Positions 41,658 through 50,804 of a DNA stretch of 64,000 nucleotides are shown piece after piece. Each line of letters starts with the position of its first letter. The first letter of the stretch is position 1. Position numbers and translations under genes: made by a program. The notes below the pieces were generated by a model, which searched no databases, was not told the DNA's origin, and worked only from the letters and a program-made list of their open reading frames with translations. Origin of the DNA: Cryomorphaceae bacterium (GTDB lineage Bacteria; Bacteroidota; Bacteroidia; Flavobacteriales_D; Sanyastnellaceae). The DNA is taken from the NCBI GenBank assembly GCA_016124575.1, contig WGNM01000023.1, forward strand, positions 1 to 64,000, in the 5' to 3' direction.

Positions 41658-44600
41658 ATGCACTCGTACTATTCACTTCGCTACGGAATTTTATCGCCCC
41701 GTGAGATACTCGATTTCGCCTCAAACGGCGGATACAAACAGGTTTTACTCGCCGATGTAAACAACACCACTGCTGCTCTGGATTTTTTACGGATGTCCAA
41801 CAACTACCCCATTCATCCCGCTATTGGTGTGGATTTCAGAAATGGTGCTCAACGCTGCTACCTTGTTATTGCTCGTAACAACAAGGGCTATCGGGAAATC
41901 AACGACCACCTATCGGCTCATCTACATCACAAAAAACCATTTGCAGAAAAAGCACCCGCCTTCGAACACTGTTTCGTTATCTATCCTTTTCATACGGCTT
42001 TTACAATCACAGAGCACTACGCCTTTCGAGGAGTGTCACACACCGATTTGCCACAACTGCGTTTAAATCCGCCCCGCGTGGGCGAAAAACACATAGCAGC
42101 ACCAACAATGACGTTTAGAAACAAACGGGATTTTAATACGCACCGTTTATTGCGCGCCATCGACAACAATACGCTGCTTTCGAAACTTAGCTTAGAGCAA
42201 CAAGCCTCGCCCAACGACCTTTACCACAGTGTAACAGCACTCGAAAACCTGTACCGTGAGCGCCCTGAACTGCTTGATGATTACTTCAATATGCTCAACA
42301 GCTGCGTGTTGGAATTCAATTTCGGCACCGAACACCCCCATCAAAACCAACAAACCTATACCGACAGCATTCATCACGATGCCCAACTGCTGCGCAAACT
42401 GTGCGAAGAAGGCATCAGCTACCGCTATCCTGTTGTAACGCAACAAATACGAGCGCGAATTGATAAAGAGCTTGAGATCATACAAGAAAAGGGGTTTTTA
42501 TCGTACTTCCTGATCAACTGGGACATCACCACCTATGCGCGAAACAAAGGTTATTTTTACGTCGGCCGCGGCAGTGGCGCCAACAGTGTTGTAGCGTATA
42601 TATTGCGTATTACCGATGTAGACCCCATAGAACTTGACCTCTATTTCGAGCGATTTATCAACCTTTACCGACAAAACCCACCTGATTTTGATATCGATTT
42701 CTCGTGGACCGACCGCGATGATGTAACACGGTACATATTTGCGCGATTCAGGAATGTAACCTTACTTGGCGCTTACAACACCTTTCAGTATCGCGCAGTA
42801 ATTCGCGAACTAGGAAAAGTATTTGGCCTGCCGAAACACGAAATCGATCGGTTGAGCGACGGCAAATTTCAGATGAGTGAACTCGATGAACTATCGACCC
42901 TTGTTGTGCGATATAGCGAGCGCATACACGACTTCCCCAATAGCATCACCATCCATGCCGCCGGCATACTCATCACCGAACATCACATACACAACTACGT
43001 AGCCACCTTTCTGCCTCCAAAAGGCTTTCCTACTGCTAGGTTCGACATGGTTATTTCAGAAGATGCCGGACTGTACAAGTTCGACATCCTCAGTCAACGT
43101 GGTTTGGGGAAGATAAAAGACGCCGTAGACATGGTGAACCGACGAGGGGGAGAGCAGGTTGATATTCACGACATCAAGCGGTTTAAAGAAGACGAGCGCA
43201 TCAAACACTTGCTTCGCAACGCCCTTGCCATTGGCTGCTTTTACGTAGAATCGCCAGCCATGCGCATGCTCATGCGCAAACTGCGGGTTGATGATTACCT
43301 AGGGTTGGTTGCTGCCAGCTCAGTGATTAGGCCTGGGGTTGCACAAAGCGGAATGATGCGTGAGTACATACAGCGAAAACGCTTTCCTGAAAAACGACAA
43401 GACGCCCATCCTGTAATGCTCGACATCATGCCCGAAACATTTGGTGTGATGGTTTATCAAGAAGACGTTATCAAAGTAGCGCATTATTTTGCCGGATTAA
43501 CGCTTGCAGAAGCCGATGTGCTGCGTCGGGGGATGTCGGGGAAATTCCGCTCACGCGAAGAATTTGATCACGTGAAAGAGAAGTTTTTTAACAACTGCAT
43601 TGAGAAGGGATATGCCCCCGCCTTGGCAACAGAAATTTGGCGACAAACCGAGAGTTTTGCAGGGTATGCCTTTGCCAAAGGTCACTCAGCATCGTACGCC
43701 GTAGAGAGCTATCAAAGCTTGTTTTTAAAGGCTTACTACCCCTTAGAATACATGACCGCCACGTTAAACAACGGCGGTGGCTTCTACAGCACTGAACTAT
43801 ATGTACACGAGGCGCGTATGGGCGGTGCAGACATAGAAGAGCCCTGCATCAACCGCGGAGAATCGGGCTGTGTGCTGATAAACAGCACCCTGGTGCTTGG
43901 CATGGGGATGATAAAATCTATCGACTCCCAAAGCATCAACCACCTGCTTCGCGAACGCAGTCAGAACGGACCATACACCTCGCTGCAAGATTTTGTTGTC
44001 CGCACACAAACCAGCCTAGAACAAGTGGTGCTCTTGGTGCGGGCCAACGCGTTTCGGTTTAGTGGGAAAGACAAAAAAAGTTTGCTTTGGGAGGCCCACC
44101 TGATGCTCGGACACAGTCCAAAAAAAACCCACAGCAAAAGTCTGTTTCAACCTGAAGTCAAGCACTACAGCTTACCACAACTATACACCGCTCATTTTGA
44201 AGACGCCTTTGATCAAATTGAGCTATTCGGTTTTCCATTGTGCAACCCCTTCGACCTTGTTGAACCGTCGCGAAAAAATGAGGTTATCGCATCGCCAACA
44301 GCGATGCAGACCGAAAAAATGGCCGGTCAAATGATTTGTGTTCACGGCTATGTGGTAACCGCCAAAACAACACGCACCATCAAAGGAGAACGGATGTACT
44401 TCGGGACATTTATTGACCGCAATGGGCATTGGATGGATACCGTGCACTTCCCAAACATAGCCACCGCCTATCCTTTTCGCGGGAGAGGGGTGTATGCCAT
44501 TACCGGACGAGTGGTTGAAGAGTTTGGGTGCATCACCATTGAAGTTTCGCGCATGGAGAAAATGCCAACCATTGAAGACCCACGGTATGCCGAAACCAAA

Positions 44601-44660
44601 GCCTTTGAGAAAGTACTCCACAAGCCCCAGGTACGGCAAGAATCACCCAACAGGAGGTAG
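41658..44660 (+). CDS. dnaE2: error-prone DNA polymerase III alpha subunit (DnaE2/ImuC-like)
   Basis: A C-family polymerase of 1000 residues, the shorter translesion type rather than the replicative ~1150-1400-residue DnaE. The N-terminal PHP domain starts MHSYYSLRYG, so only one His of the usual HxH pair is present. The catalytic aspartates are in PDFDIDF (D343, D345). A helix-hairpin-helix region and a C-terminal OB domain (GQMICVHGYVVTAKTTRTIKGE) follow. Co-transcribed with SRAP. With dinB it would make the damage-tolerance polymerases; there is no imuA or imuB gene in the window, so DinB may be its partner (inference). The DnaE2 versus other short DnaE assignment is from length and context. 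Confidence 0.88.
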   Translation: MHSYYSLRYGILSPREILDFASNGGYKQVLLADVNNTTAALDFLRMSNNYPIHPAIGVDFRNGAQRCYLVIARNNKGYREINDHLSAHLHHKKPFAEKAPAFEHCFVIYPFHTAFTITEHYAFRGVSHTDLPQLRLNPPRVGEKHIAAPTMTFRNKRDFNTHRLLRAIDNNTLLSKLSLEQQASPNDLYHSVTALENLYRERPELLDDYFNMLNSCVLEFNFGTEHPHQNQQTYTDSIHHDAQLLRKLCEEGISYRYPVVTQQIRARIDKELEIIQEKGFLSYFLINWDITTYARNKGYFYVGRGSGANSVVAYILRITDVDPIELDLYFERFINLYRQNPPDFDIDFSWTDRDDVTRYIFARFRNVTLLGAYNTFQYRAVIRELGKVFGLPKHEIDRLSDGKFQMSELDELSTLVVRYSERIHDFPNSITIHAAGILITEHHIHNYVATFLPPKGFPTARFDMVISEDAGLYKFDILSQRGLGKIKDAVDMVNRRGGEQVDIHDIKRFKEDERIKHLLRNALAIGCFYVESPAMRMLMRKLRVDDYLGLVAASSVIRPGVAQSGMMREYIQRKRFPEKRQDAHPVMLDIMPETFGVMVYQEDVIKVAHYFAGLTLAEADVLRRGMSGKFRSREEFDHVKEKFFNNCIEKGYAPALATEIWRQTESFAGYAFAKGHSASYAVESYQSLFLKAYYPLEYMTATLNNGGGFYSTELYVHEARMGGADIEEPCINRGESGCVLINSTLVLGMGMIKSIDSQSINHLLRERSQNGPYTSLQDFVVRTQTSLEQVVLLVRANAFRFSGKDKKSLLWEAHLMLGHSPKKTHSKSLFQPEVKHYSLPQLYTAHFEDAFDQIELFGFPLCNPFDLVEPSRKNEVIASPTAMQTEKMAGQMICVHGYVVTAKTTRTIKGERMYFGTFIDRNGHWMDTVHFPNIATAYPFRGRGVYAITGRVVEEFGCITIEVSRMEKMPTIEDPRYAETKAFEKVLHKPQVRQESPNRR

Positions 44661-44699
44661 TACAGCGTGGATGTCATGCTTTATTTCGCTAATAAGCAG

Positions 44700-44730
44700 C
44701 ACTAAAAAACAAAATCACCCTTTTGGGTGA
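44700..44730. terminator. hairpin downstream of dnaE2
   Basis: TCACCC/GGGTGA stem with TTTT loop (44715-44730). The T-rich flank is on the minus-strand side only, so it is a doubtful terminator for dnaE2 but would fit minus-strand transcripts. Confidence 0.35.
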
Positions 44731-44774
44731 CACCCCACCTTTTTATAAGCCACAACTTTGCTTAAAACCGAAAG

Positions 44775-44957
44775 ATGGCTGAACTAACCACTCGTGAAAG
44801 TGAAGTGCTTATTCTGTTGCGCATGGGTAAAACATATGTCGAAATTGGAAATCAACTCGACATTAGTCAAAACACTGTAAAAACGCATGTGAAGAGCATT
44901 TACCGAAAACTAGGGGTCAGAAATCGGACGGAGGCTGTGCTTAAAAATCCTTTCTAA
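44775..44957 (+). CDS. free-standing LuxR-type DNA-binding mini-protein
   Basis: A 60-residue protein that is just one GerE/LuxR helix-turn-helix: LTTRESEVLILLRMGKTYVE, then NQLDISQNTVKTHVKSIYRKLG. Normally this domain is fused to a receiver or sensor; here there is no room for one. It lies 15 bp before the beta-helix protein gene in the same direction, so it may control or be co-transcribed with that gene. It could also be the leftover end of a longer regulator, but it starts with ATG and is intact across the whole domain. Confidence 0.75.
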   Translation: MAELTTRESEVLILLRMGKTYVEIGNQLDISQNTVKTHVKSIYRKLGVRNRTEAVLKNPF

Positions 44958-44972
44958 CCAATAAAGGCTGCT

Positions 44973-47900
44973 ATGAAAACCAAACTACTACTTACCGCAT
45001 TCTTCACCATTGTAATTGGATCGCTGCAGGCAGCGATAATTTACGTGGATCAAGACGCCTCAGGCGCAAACAATGGTACATCGTGGACAAACGCGTACAC
45101 CGAAATTTACGATGCCATCTTCAACCACGCCGATGGCGATGTAATCTGGGTTGCAGAAGGCACGTATGTAATTACCAACCTCTCAAAAGAAACCCCGCAT
45201 GACATTAATGACCAGCTTACCATACTTGGTGGTTTCAACGGGACAGAAACGATGGCCTCTGCGCGCAATTGGGATGAAAACATCACCATCATTACCGGAG
45301 AGCGAGGTTTAACCACCAGCCAATACGACAATCAGCGATACTTCTTCAAACTACAAAACCTCAATAATCAAGCAATATTGACGATCAACGGATGCATATT
45401 CGAACAGATCGGAAACGACGACAACTCGGGTATCTACTTCCAAAACCAAGGCCCGAGTTTTCAAAATCAAAATTATCCAGAACTCATCCTCCGAAACAGC
45501 ATTATTCGCGACGGATATGGTAAAGTATTCTATGCAGGAACGAATTCAAAATCGACCATGACTTTTGAAAATGTGCTCATCCGTGACCACGATAATGACA
45601 ATCTCCTATTCGAATTCAACGGTACAGAAACAACCAACAGAATGGTGAACTGCACCATTGTACAATGCACCCAAACGTATGGTGATTCATTTTATAGTGC
45701 CACCACTGCCGACAACACCATCGAAATACACAACTGCATTGTTTGGGCCAACTCATTTACACCTGCGTGGGGCTCCACAACCGCGGCAAACAACAATGAA
45801 ACAGTGACACACTGTATAAGTGAAGACGTTTGTGAAGATTGCGGACTGCCCGCTTACAGCAACTTGATATCATCGAACCCGAAATTCGTTAACGTCGCTG
45901 TCAACAACTTCCATTTGCAGCCCCTTTCGCCTGCTATCAATTTTGGCGACAACAGCCAAATATCGCCATCCATCAACTTCGATTTGGATCACAACCCACG
46001 TCTATCGTTTACCATCATCGATGCGGGTTGCTATGAAGAAACCGACATCGCAGTCATTCCGGGTGTCCACTTTGTTGACATCGACGCCACTGGAGCAAAC
46101 ATAGGCACCAGCTGGAACGACGCCTTTACATCGCTATACGATGCCATTGATGCAGCCTTGCCTGGAGAACAAATCTGGGTGGCAGAAGGCACGTACAGTG
46201 TTGAATCACCCGATGATATCAATTTCAATGCTTATTACATCGACAAAAACCTGTGGATTTATGGAGGTTTTGAAGGGACAGAATACGTTTTAAATGATCG
46301 CAATTGGCAAGATCACCCGACAACGATTAGTGGTGAGCATGGTGATATAAACAACATCACCGACAATGCCGACATATTGGTACACGTAGATGGTGCCACT
46401 GTCATTTTCGATGGGTTTGTGATGACCCACCTCTACGGCAATCCAGCCACACCACAACAAATTGCCACTGCCTTTTATTTGCAGAATTCGGCTGTGGTTG
46501 CTGCGGCCAATTGTGAAATAAAAAATTGCAGCTCACACAACAACAACTTTATGTATGCCTCATTGAGCACCGGCAGCTTTAGTAACTGCTTGTTTCACCA
46601 CAACACCGGCGTTGAGGGTATGATGCGAGCATTTACTTCATCGATTTATTTTTACAGCTGCACTATCGCCGAAAACACCGTACAACCCGGTGCAAATATT
46701 ATTTACGGTAACGCTGCCAACAGCGGTACATTTCATTTCTTCAACTCCATAATTGCCAATAATGGAGGTGCGCCATTGTTTTCGAATTTCACTTTAGAAA
46801 ATGCTGAAAATTGCGTGATAACCGACAGCGATATCGCTGCCCAAACGGGAGTGATGATCAACATTGATGAAACAGCACCAACTTTTGTGGATGCTGCCAA
46901 TGGCGATTTCAACTTGCTTCCTTTTTCTTCTGGTATAGACTGGGGAAACAACGGTTACAACGAAAGCGACTATGACCTCAACCACCAGCTACGCATTCAA
47001 TTCTCAACCATAGATGCTGGTTGCTATGAGTCCAACCAAATTTACCAAGGTGGAGGTGTGATTTATGTCGACAAAGATGCTACCGGCAGCAACAACGGCT
47101 TGAACTGGGCCAATGCATTTACCACATTGACATCGGCTTTAGCCATAGCCCAAGATGGCGACGAAATTTGGATGGCTGAAGGTACTTACCTTCCGACAAC
47201 TGGCACAGATGTGAACATCGCTTTTGTTCTCAATACAAGCACTTCCATTTACGGTGGATTCGCGGGAACTGAGACCTCACGCTCGCAACGAATGCCTCAT
47301 GTGAATGAAGTTGTTTTATCTGGAAACATTGGCAACCAAGCGGTGAATACCGACAATTCAAAAATTGTATTAGACATAGCCGGTTCACAGCTTGTAATTG
47401 ACGGTGTGACCGTTGAAGGAGCATACAACGACCCAGCAGTTCTTGTAACAACCGGAGGTGCCCTTTATGCGCACTCCGCGAGTGGTGCCATTACTATTCG
47501 CCGATGCATTTTTAGAAACAACACCGCTTATCGGTCTCCGGCTGTCATGCAAGCTTCTCAAACCGAACTGGTTGTTGAAGGCTGCTTGATGAACAACAAC
47601 ACCGGTGGCATAGGCATCATCATGGCCGGAATCTTCGGGTCAAACACTTACATCAACTGCACCATCGCTAACAACGACGTGCTCAATGCAGGGGCTGTTT
47701 TATACAGTTTCGGTGCTGCTTCGCTCGTGGTTCAAAATTGTGTCGTATCCGACAACGGTTTAACCCCTCCATTGAGCACGAGCATGACCGTTTCAGCATT
47801 GAACTCATTGATTAAAAACCAAGTATCAGACCCCGACTTCACGTTTACCAATTGCGTTGACGCTCCGGCAATGTTTTCGGACCCGGCGTCTGCTAACTTT

Positions 47901-49832
47901 CAACTCGAGGCAGGCTCACCCGCTATTGACTTGGGCGACAATACCTTTTCATCCATGGTTCTTGACCTTGGCGGCAACGAACGCATACTTTATGGCACAA
48001 TTGACGCAGGAGCTTTCGAGAGTTTAAATGCCGTTTCAGGTGTGATTTATGTGAGCAAAAACGCAAGCGGATTGAACAACGGAAATTCTTGGCTCAATGC
48101 ATACAACGACTTGCAGGACGCGCTAGCAGTTGCACAGGCTGGCGATCAAATATGGGTTACAAGTCAAACTTATCGTGCACACGGCACGGATAGAACTGTA
48201 AGTTTTAATGTCCCTTCAGGTGTAATTATGATGGGTGGATTTGCCGGCGATGAAACAGATCCTGCGCAGCGTTCAGCCAATGCTTATACCACATTGAGTG
48301 GGAATATTGGGGATGCAGCAACAAATACCGATAACACCTATCATTTGATGCGGATTTTTGGAACCTTCGATTTGGAGAGATTCACCTTTCGAGAAGCCAA
48401 CGGGATTGGAGATTTAACCATTCAAGGTATAGCTCTAGGAGGTTTGTCAACCCAAGGAAACTTAACGAATTGCAAATTTATTGGGAACATCGCAAGTTCA
48501 GCGAACATCATTGAATTCACAAACAGTACAGGCCCAATTTTGATTACTGATTGCCAATTCAACAACAATTTAAACGATGCACTTGGCATTTGTTCGATCG
48601 TATCACCGTATGACCTTACTATTGAAGGCTGTATTTTCAACGGAAATGACTGTCCGACTGGAATGTTAGTGAACCTCTTCGAGTCTGGTGCGGCTCATCA
48701 TGCATTTCGCCGCAACATTGTTACCTCTAACACCGTTTATTCAACATCATTGCTTGGATTTAGTGGAGACTCCGATATTAGCAACAACCTAATCAAAGGG
48801 AATGGCTGCCCGGGCAGTATACTCGGACTCAATAGTGGCATAAGTTCCAATACCCTATCCTTGGTGAACAACACAATAGTTGAAAATGAAAATGCGTCAT
48901 TGTTGGCTCTTGCTGGTGCCACAGGATCTCATCTGAACGTTTACAACAACATTTTTTGGGGAAATACAACAGGGATTCAAAACAATGGCTTTTTGGGGAT
49001 TTTACAAATCTTGCTGAATGTTGTAGAAGGCGGAGCTGAAGGTTTTGCACCCTTCTCAGCACAAGCGACTAATGCATTCGAATTTGATCCAATTTTCAGC
49101 AATCCAGACGCAGATAACTACGGTTTCGACAGCAACAGCATTTGTTATGACACGGGCTTAGACGTGCTCTATGTGGGGTCAACTGACTTATTAGGAAATC
49201 CAAGAATAGCCAATGGGAAAATTGATTTGGGGGCATACGAACGACAGAACTGCACTAAAGACAATGATGTGTGTGCTGATGCGATACCACTGACCATGAA
49301 CGCAGATTGGATATACGGTAATAACAGGTGTTCGAGCACATCGAACTACCCCCCTCTTTCGTGCGACAGTGTAACCGGTGAAAATGTGTGGTACTCTTTT
49401 GTGGCACCAAATTCAGGTTCTGTTCAATTGATGGTAATTCCGTTCTATCAATTTGAACCTGGGTCGGATGTTCGTGTAGAAGTTTACCAAGGAACATGCA
49501 ATAACCCATCTTCGATTGCATGTCATTATAGCCCAAATATCGCTGCCAATCTCGAGCTGAATGGAATGATACAAGGGGCAACATACAGGGTTCGCGTAGA
49601 ATCAGGGCTTGGAACCAACTTGGGCTTTATCATAAGTGTTCTAGAAAATGAATCTTCAAGCTGTCCGGGTGATTTCGATAACAACGGACAGGTTGATTCA
49701 TCAGATCTATTGACCTTCCTCGGACAGTTTGGTTGCGTTTCTAATTGTACAGCCGACTTAGATGGTGACGGTGCCGTGTCGTCAGCTGACTTGTTGATAT
49801 TCATAACAGGATTCGGCTCTTTATGTCCGTAA
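44973..49832 (+). CDS. surface beta-helix protein with four tandem units and dockerin-like tail
   Basis: A 1619-residue secreted protein (signal peptide MKTKLLLTAFFTIVIGSLQA). It consists of four successive right-handed beta-helix units of ~330 residues, each opening with the same motif (IYVDQDASGANNGTSW ~22, HFVDIDATGANIGTSW ~364, IYVDKDATGSNNGLNW ~696, IYVSKNASGLNNGNSW ~1022) and ending in a 'LGDN...LDLGGN.R...IDAGAFE' coda, as in choice-of-anchor Q / polymorphic outer-membrane-type proteins. A lone beta-sandwich domain (NCTKDNDVCADAIPL to about 1560) and the four-cysteine dockerin-like tail (CPGDFDNNGQVD ... SLCP) finish it. No standard T9SS domain is present. Probably a surface adhesin or polysaccharide-binding protein; preceded by a LuxR-type mini-regulator. 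Confidence 0.85.
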   Translation: MKTKLLLTAFFTIVIGSLQAAIIYVDQDASGANNGTSWTNAYTEIYDAIFNHADGDVIWVAEGTYVITNLSKETPHDINDQLTILGGFNGTETMASARNWDENITIITGERGLTTSQYDNQRYFFKLQNLNNQAILTINGCIFEQIGNDDNSGIYFQNQGPSFQNQNYPELILRNSIIRDGYGKVFYAGTNSKSTMTFENVLIRDHDNDNLLFEFNGTETTNRMVNCTIVQCTQTYGDSFYSATTADNTIEIHNCIVWANSFTPAWGSTTAANNNETVTHCISEDVCEDCGLPAYSNLISSNPKFVNVAVNNFHLQPLSPAINFGDNSQISPSINFDLDHNPRLSFTIIDAGCYEETDIAVIPGVHFVDIDATGANIGTSWNDAFTSLYDAIDAALPGEQIWVAEGTYSVESPDDINFNAYYIDKNLWIYGGFEGTEYVLNDRNWQDHPTTISGEHGDINNITDNADILVHVDGATVIFDGFVMTHLYGNPATPQQIATAFYLQNSAVVAAANCEIKNCSSHNNNFMYASLSTGSFSNCLFHHNTGVEGMMRAFTSSIYFYSCTIAENTVQPGANIIYGNAANSGTFHFFNSIIANNGGAPLFSNFTLENAENCVITDSDIAAQTGVMINIDETAPTFVDAANGDFNLLPFSSGIDWGNNGYNESDYDLNHQLRIQFSTIDAGCYESNQIYQGGGVIYVDKDATGSNNGLNWANAFTTLTSALAIAQDGDEIWMAEGTYLPTTGTDVNIAFVLNTSTSIYGGFAGTETSRSQRMPHVNEVVLSGNIGNQAVNTDNSKIVLDIAGSQLVIDGVTVEGAYNDPAVLVTTGGALYAHSASGAITIRRCIFRNNTAYRSPAVMQASQTELVVEGCLMNNNTGGIGIIMAGIFGSNTYINCTIANNDVLNAGAVLYSFGAASLVVQNCVVSDNGLTPPLSTSMTVSALNSLIKNQVSDPDFTFTNCVDAPAMFSDPASANFQLEAGSPAIDLGDNTFSSMVLDLGGNERILYGTIDAGAFESLNAVSGVIYVSKNASGLNNGNSWLNAYNDLQDALAVAQAGDQIWVTSQTYRAHGTDRTVSFNVPSGVIMMGGFAGDETDPAQRSANAYTTLSGNIGDAATNTDNTYHLMRIFGTFDLERFTFREANGIGDLTIQGIALGGLSTQGNLTNCKFIGNIASSANIIEFTNSTGPILITDCQFNNNLNDALGICSIVSPYDLTIEGCIFNGNDCPTGMLVNLFESGAAHHAFRRNIVTSNTVYSTSLLGFSGDSDISNNLIKGNGCPGSILGLNSGISSNTLSLVNNTIVENENASLLALAGATGSHLNVYNNIFWGNTTGIQNNGFLGILQILLNVVEGGAEGFAPFSAQATNAFEFDPIFSNPDADNYGFDSNSICYDTGLDVLYVGSTDLLGNPRIANGKIDLGAYERQNCTKDNDVCADAIPLTMNADWIYGNNRCSSTSNYPPLSCDSVTGENVWYSFVAPNSGSVQLMVIPFYQFEPGSDVRVEVYQGTCNNPSSIACHYSPNIAANLELNGMIQGATYRVRVESGLGTNLGFIISVLENESSSCPGDFDNNGQVDSSDLLTFLGQFGCVSNCTADLDGDGAVSSADLLIFITGFGSLCP

Positions 49833-49904
49833 ATACACCGATTAGCTATATAAAACGTTCAAAGCGGGTTTAAAGATCCTGCTTGTTCAACTGAGTAGAG
49901 TAGA

Positions 49905-49934
49905 CAGGGCCCGCAAGGGCCTTGTTTATTTTCT
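49905..49934 (+). terminator. intrinsic terminator of the beta-helix protein gene
   Basis: An 8-bp stem closing a GCAA tetraloop (49905-49924), followed by TTTATTTT. Confidence 0.75.
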
Positions 49935-49959
49935 GTACTTTTTAGATTACCTTAACCTT

Positions 49960-50757
49960 ATGAAATTACTTACCGGCTTGCTTTTGCTGTTCGCGACAGC
50001 TGTTTCAGGACAAACGATACCCAACGCATCTTTCGAGACGTGGGGGTTGTACAATACCTGGACCTTGGATCCTCAAGAATGGTTTACAGGAAACTTCCAA
50101 GTAGCCACCAATGTTTATCCCGACAGCGCAGCCTATGAGGGAGAGGTGGCTATGCAGGTAACCCCATTCTTATTTTTCGAGCCCATTCCAGGCCTTGCCT
50201 TTTGCCAAATTTACGACCAACCCGTGCCCGAAACATTGAGTTTTGCTGTGAAATGCAATATTGATGGTGTCGACAGTGTGTATGTGCGGGTGGTATATTT
50301 CGGTACTGATGGCCCTGTAGTTGCTACCGACGAATGGTCGTCGAGCACCACAATTGAAAATTGGCAAGAAGTAACGATGAGTCTTAGTCCGCCAACAGTT
50401 GCTCTCGATCGCTATGAAGTGCACGTAGTTTCTGGGTATGGAGAGTTTTTTCTCTCGGGTAGTCCGCATACGTGGATAAGTGTGGATGCCATGGCATTTG
50501 ATCAAGAATTGCGTGTACCAGAATTTAACAGTGAGAGCAGTGTTTACCCAAACCCATCTGTTGACCTCGTAAACATCCGATTGCCTGAAGGCGCAATTGC
50601 TTCTCAGGTTGTGGTTTACGATGCTTTGGGAAAGGAGGTGATGCAATCGAACAACGTCGCATTTATTCATGTAGCGCAACTCAAGCACGGAATTTACTTC
50701 ATGCACTTAACCGCTCCCGACGGATCGTTGTATGTGCACCGCATGTTAAAAATATGA
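49960..50757 (+). CDS. secreted T9SS cargo protein (type A sorting domain)
   Basis: A 265-residue protein with signal peptide (MKLLTGLLLLFATAVSG), a carbohydrate-binding-like beta sandwich (IPNASFETWGLYNTWTLDP..., typical of Bacteroidota PCMD/CBM-like domains), and a standard C-terminal T9SS type A sorting domain (VYPNPSVDLVNIRLPEG, VYDALGKEVM, LKHGIYFMHL ... HRMLKI). T9SS will export it and attach it to or release it from the surface. Its ligand is unknown. It lies after the beta-helix gene but has a terminator before it, so it is a separate unit. Confidence 0.82.
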   Translation: MKLLTGLLLLFATAVSGQTIPNASFETWGLYNTWTLDPQEWFTGNFQVATNVYPDSAAYEGEVAMQVTPFLFFEPIPGLAFCQIYDQPVPETLSFAVKCNIDGVDSVYVRVVYFGTDGPVVATDEWSSSTTIENWQEVTMSLSPPTVALDRYEVHVVSGYGEFFLSGSPHTWISVDAMAFDQELRVPEFNSESSVYPNPSVDLVNIRLPEGAIASQVVVYDALGKEVMQSNNVAFIHVAQLKHGIYFMHLTAPDGSLYVHRMLKI

Positions 50758-50763
50758 CAAAAA

Positions 50764-50783
50764 GAAGGGGCTTGCGCCCCTTC
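50764..50783. terminator. convergent bidirectional terminator
   Basis: GAAGGGGC/GCCCCTTC stem with TTGC loop between the T9SS cargo gene and the TonB receptor gene; A-rich on the left and T-rich on the right, so usable from both sides. Confidence 0.8.
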
Positions 50784-50804
50784 CTCTTTGTCCTACACGC
50801 CTCA

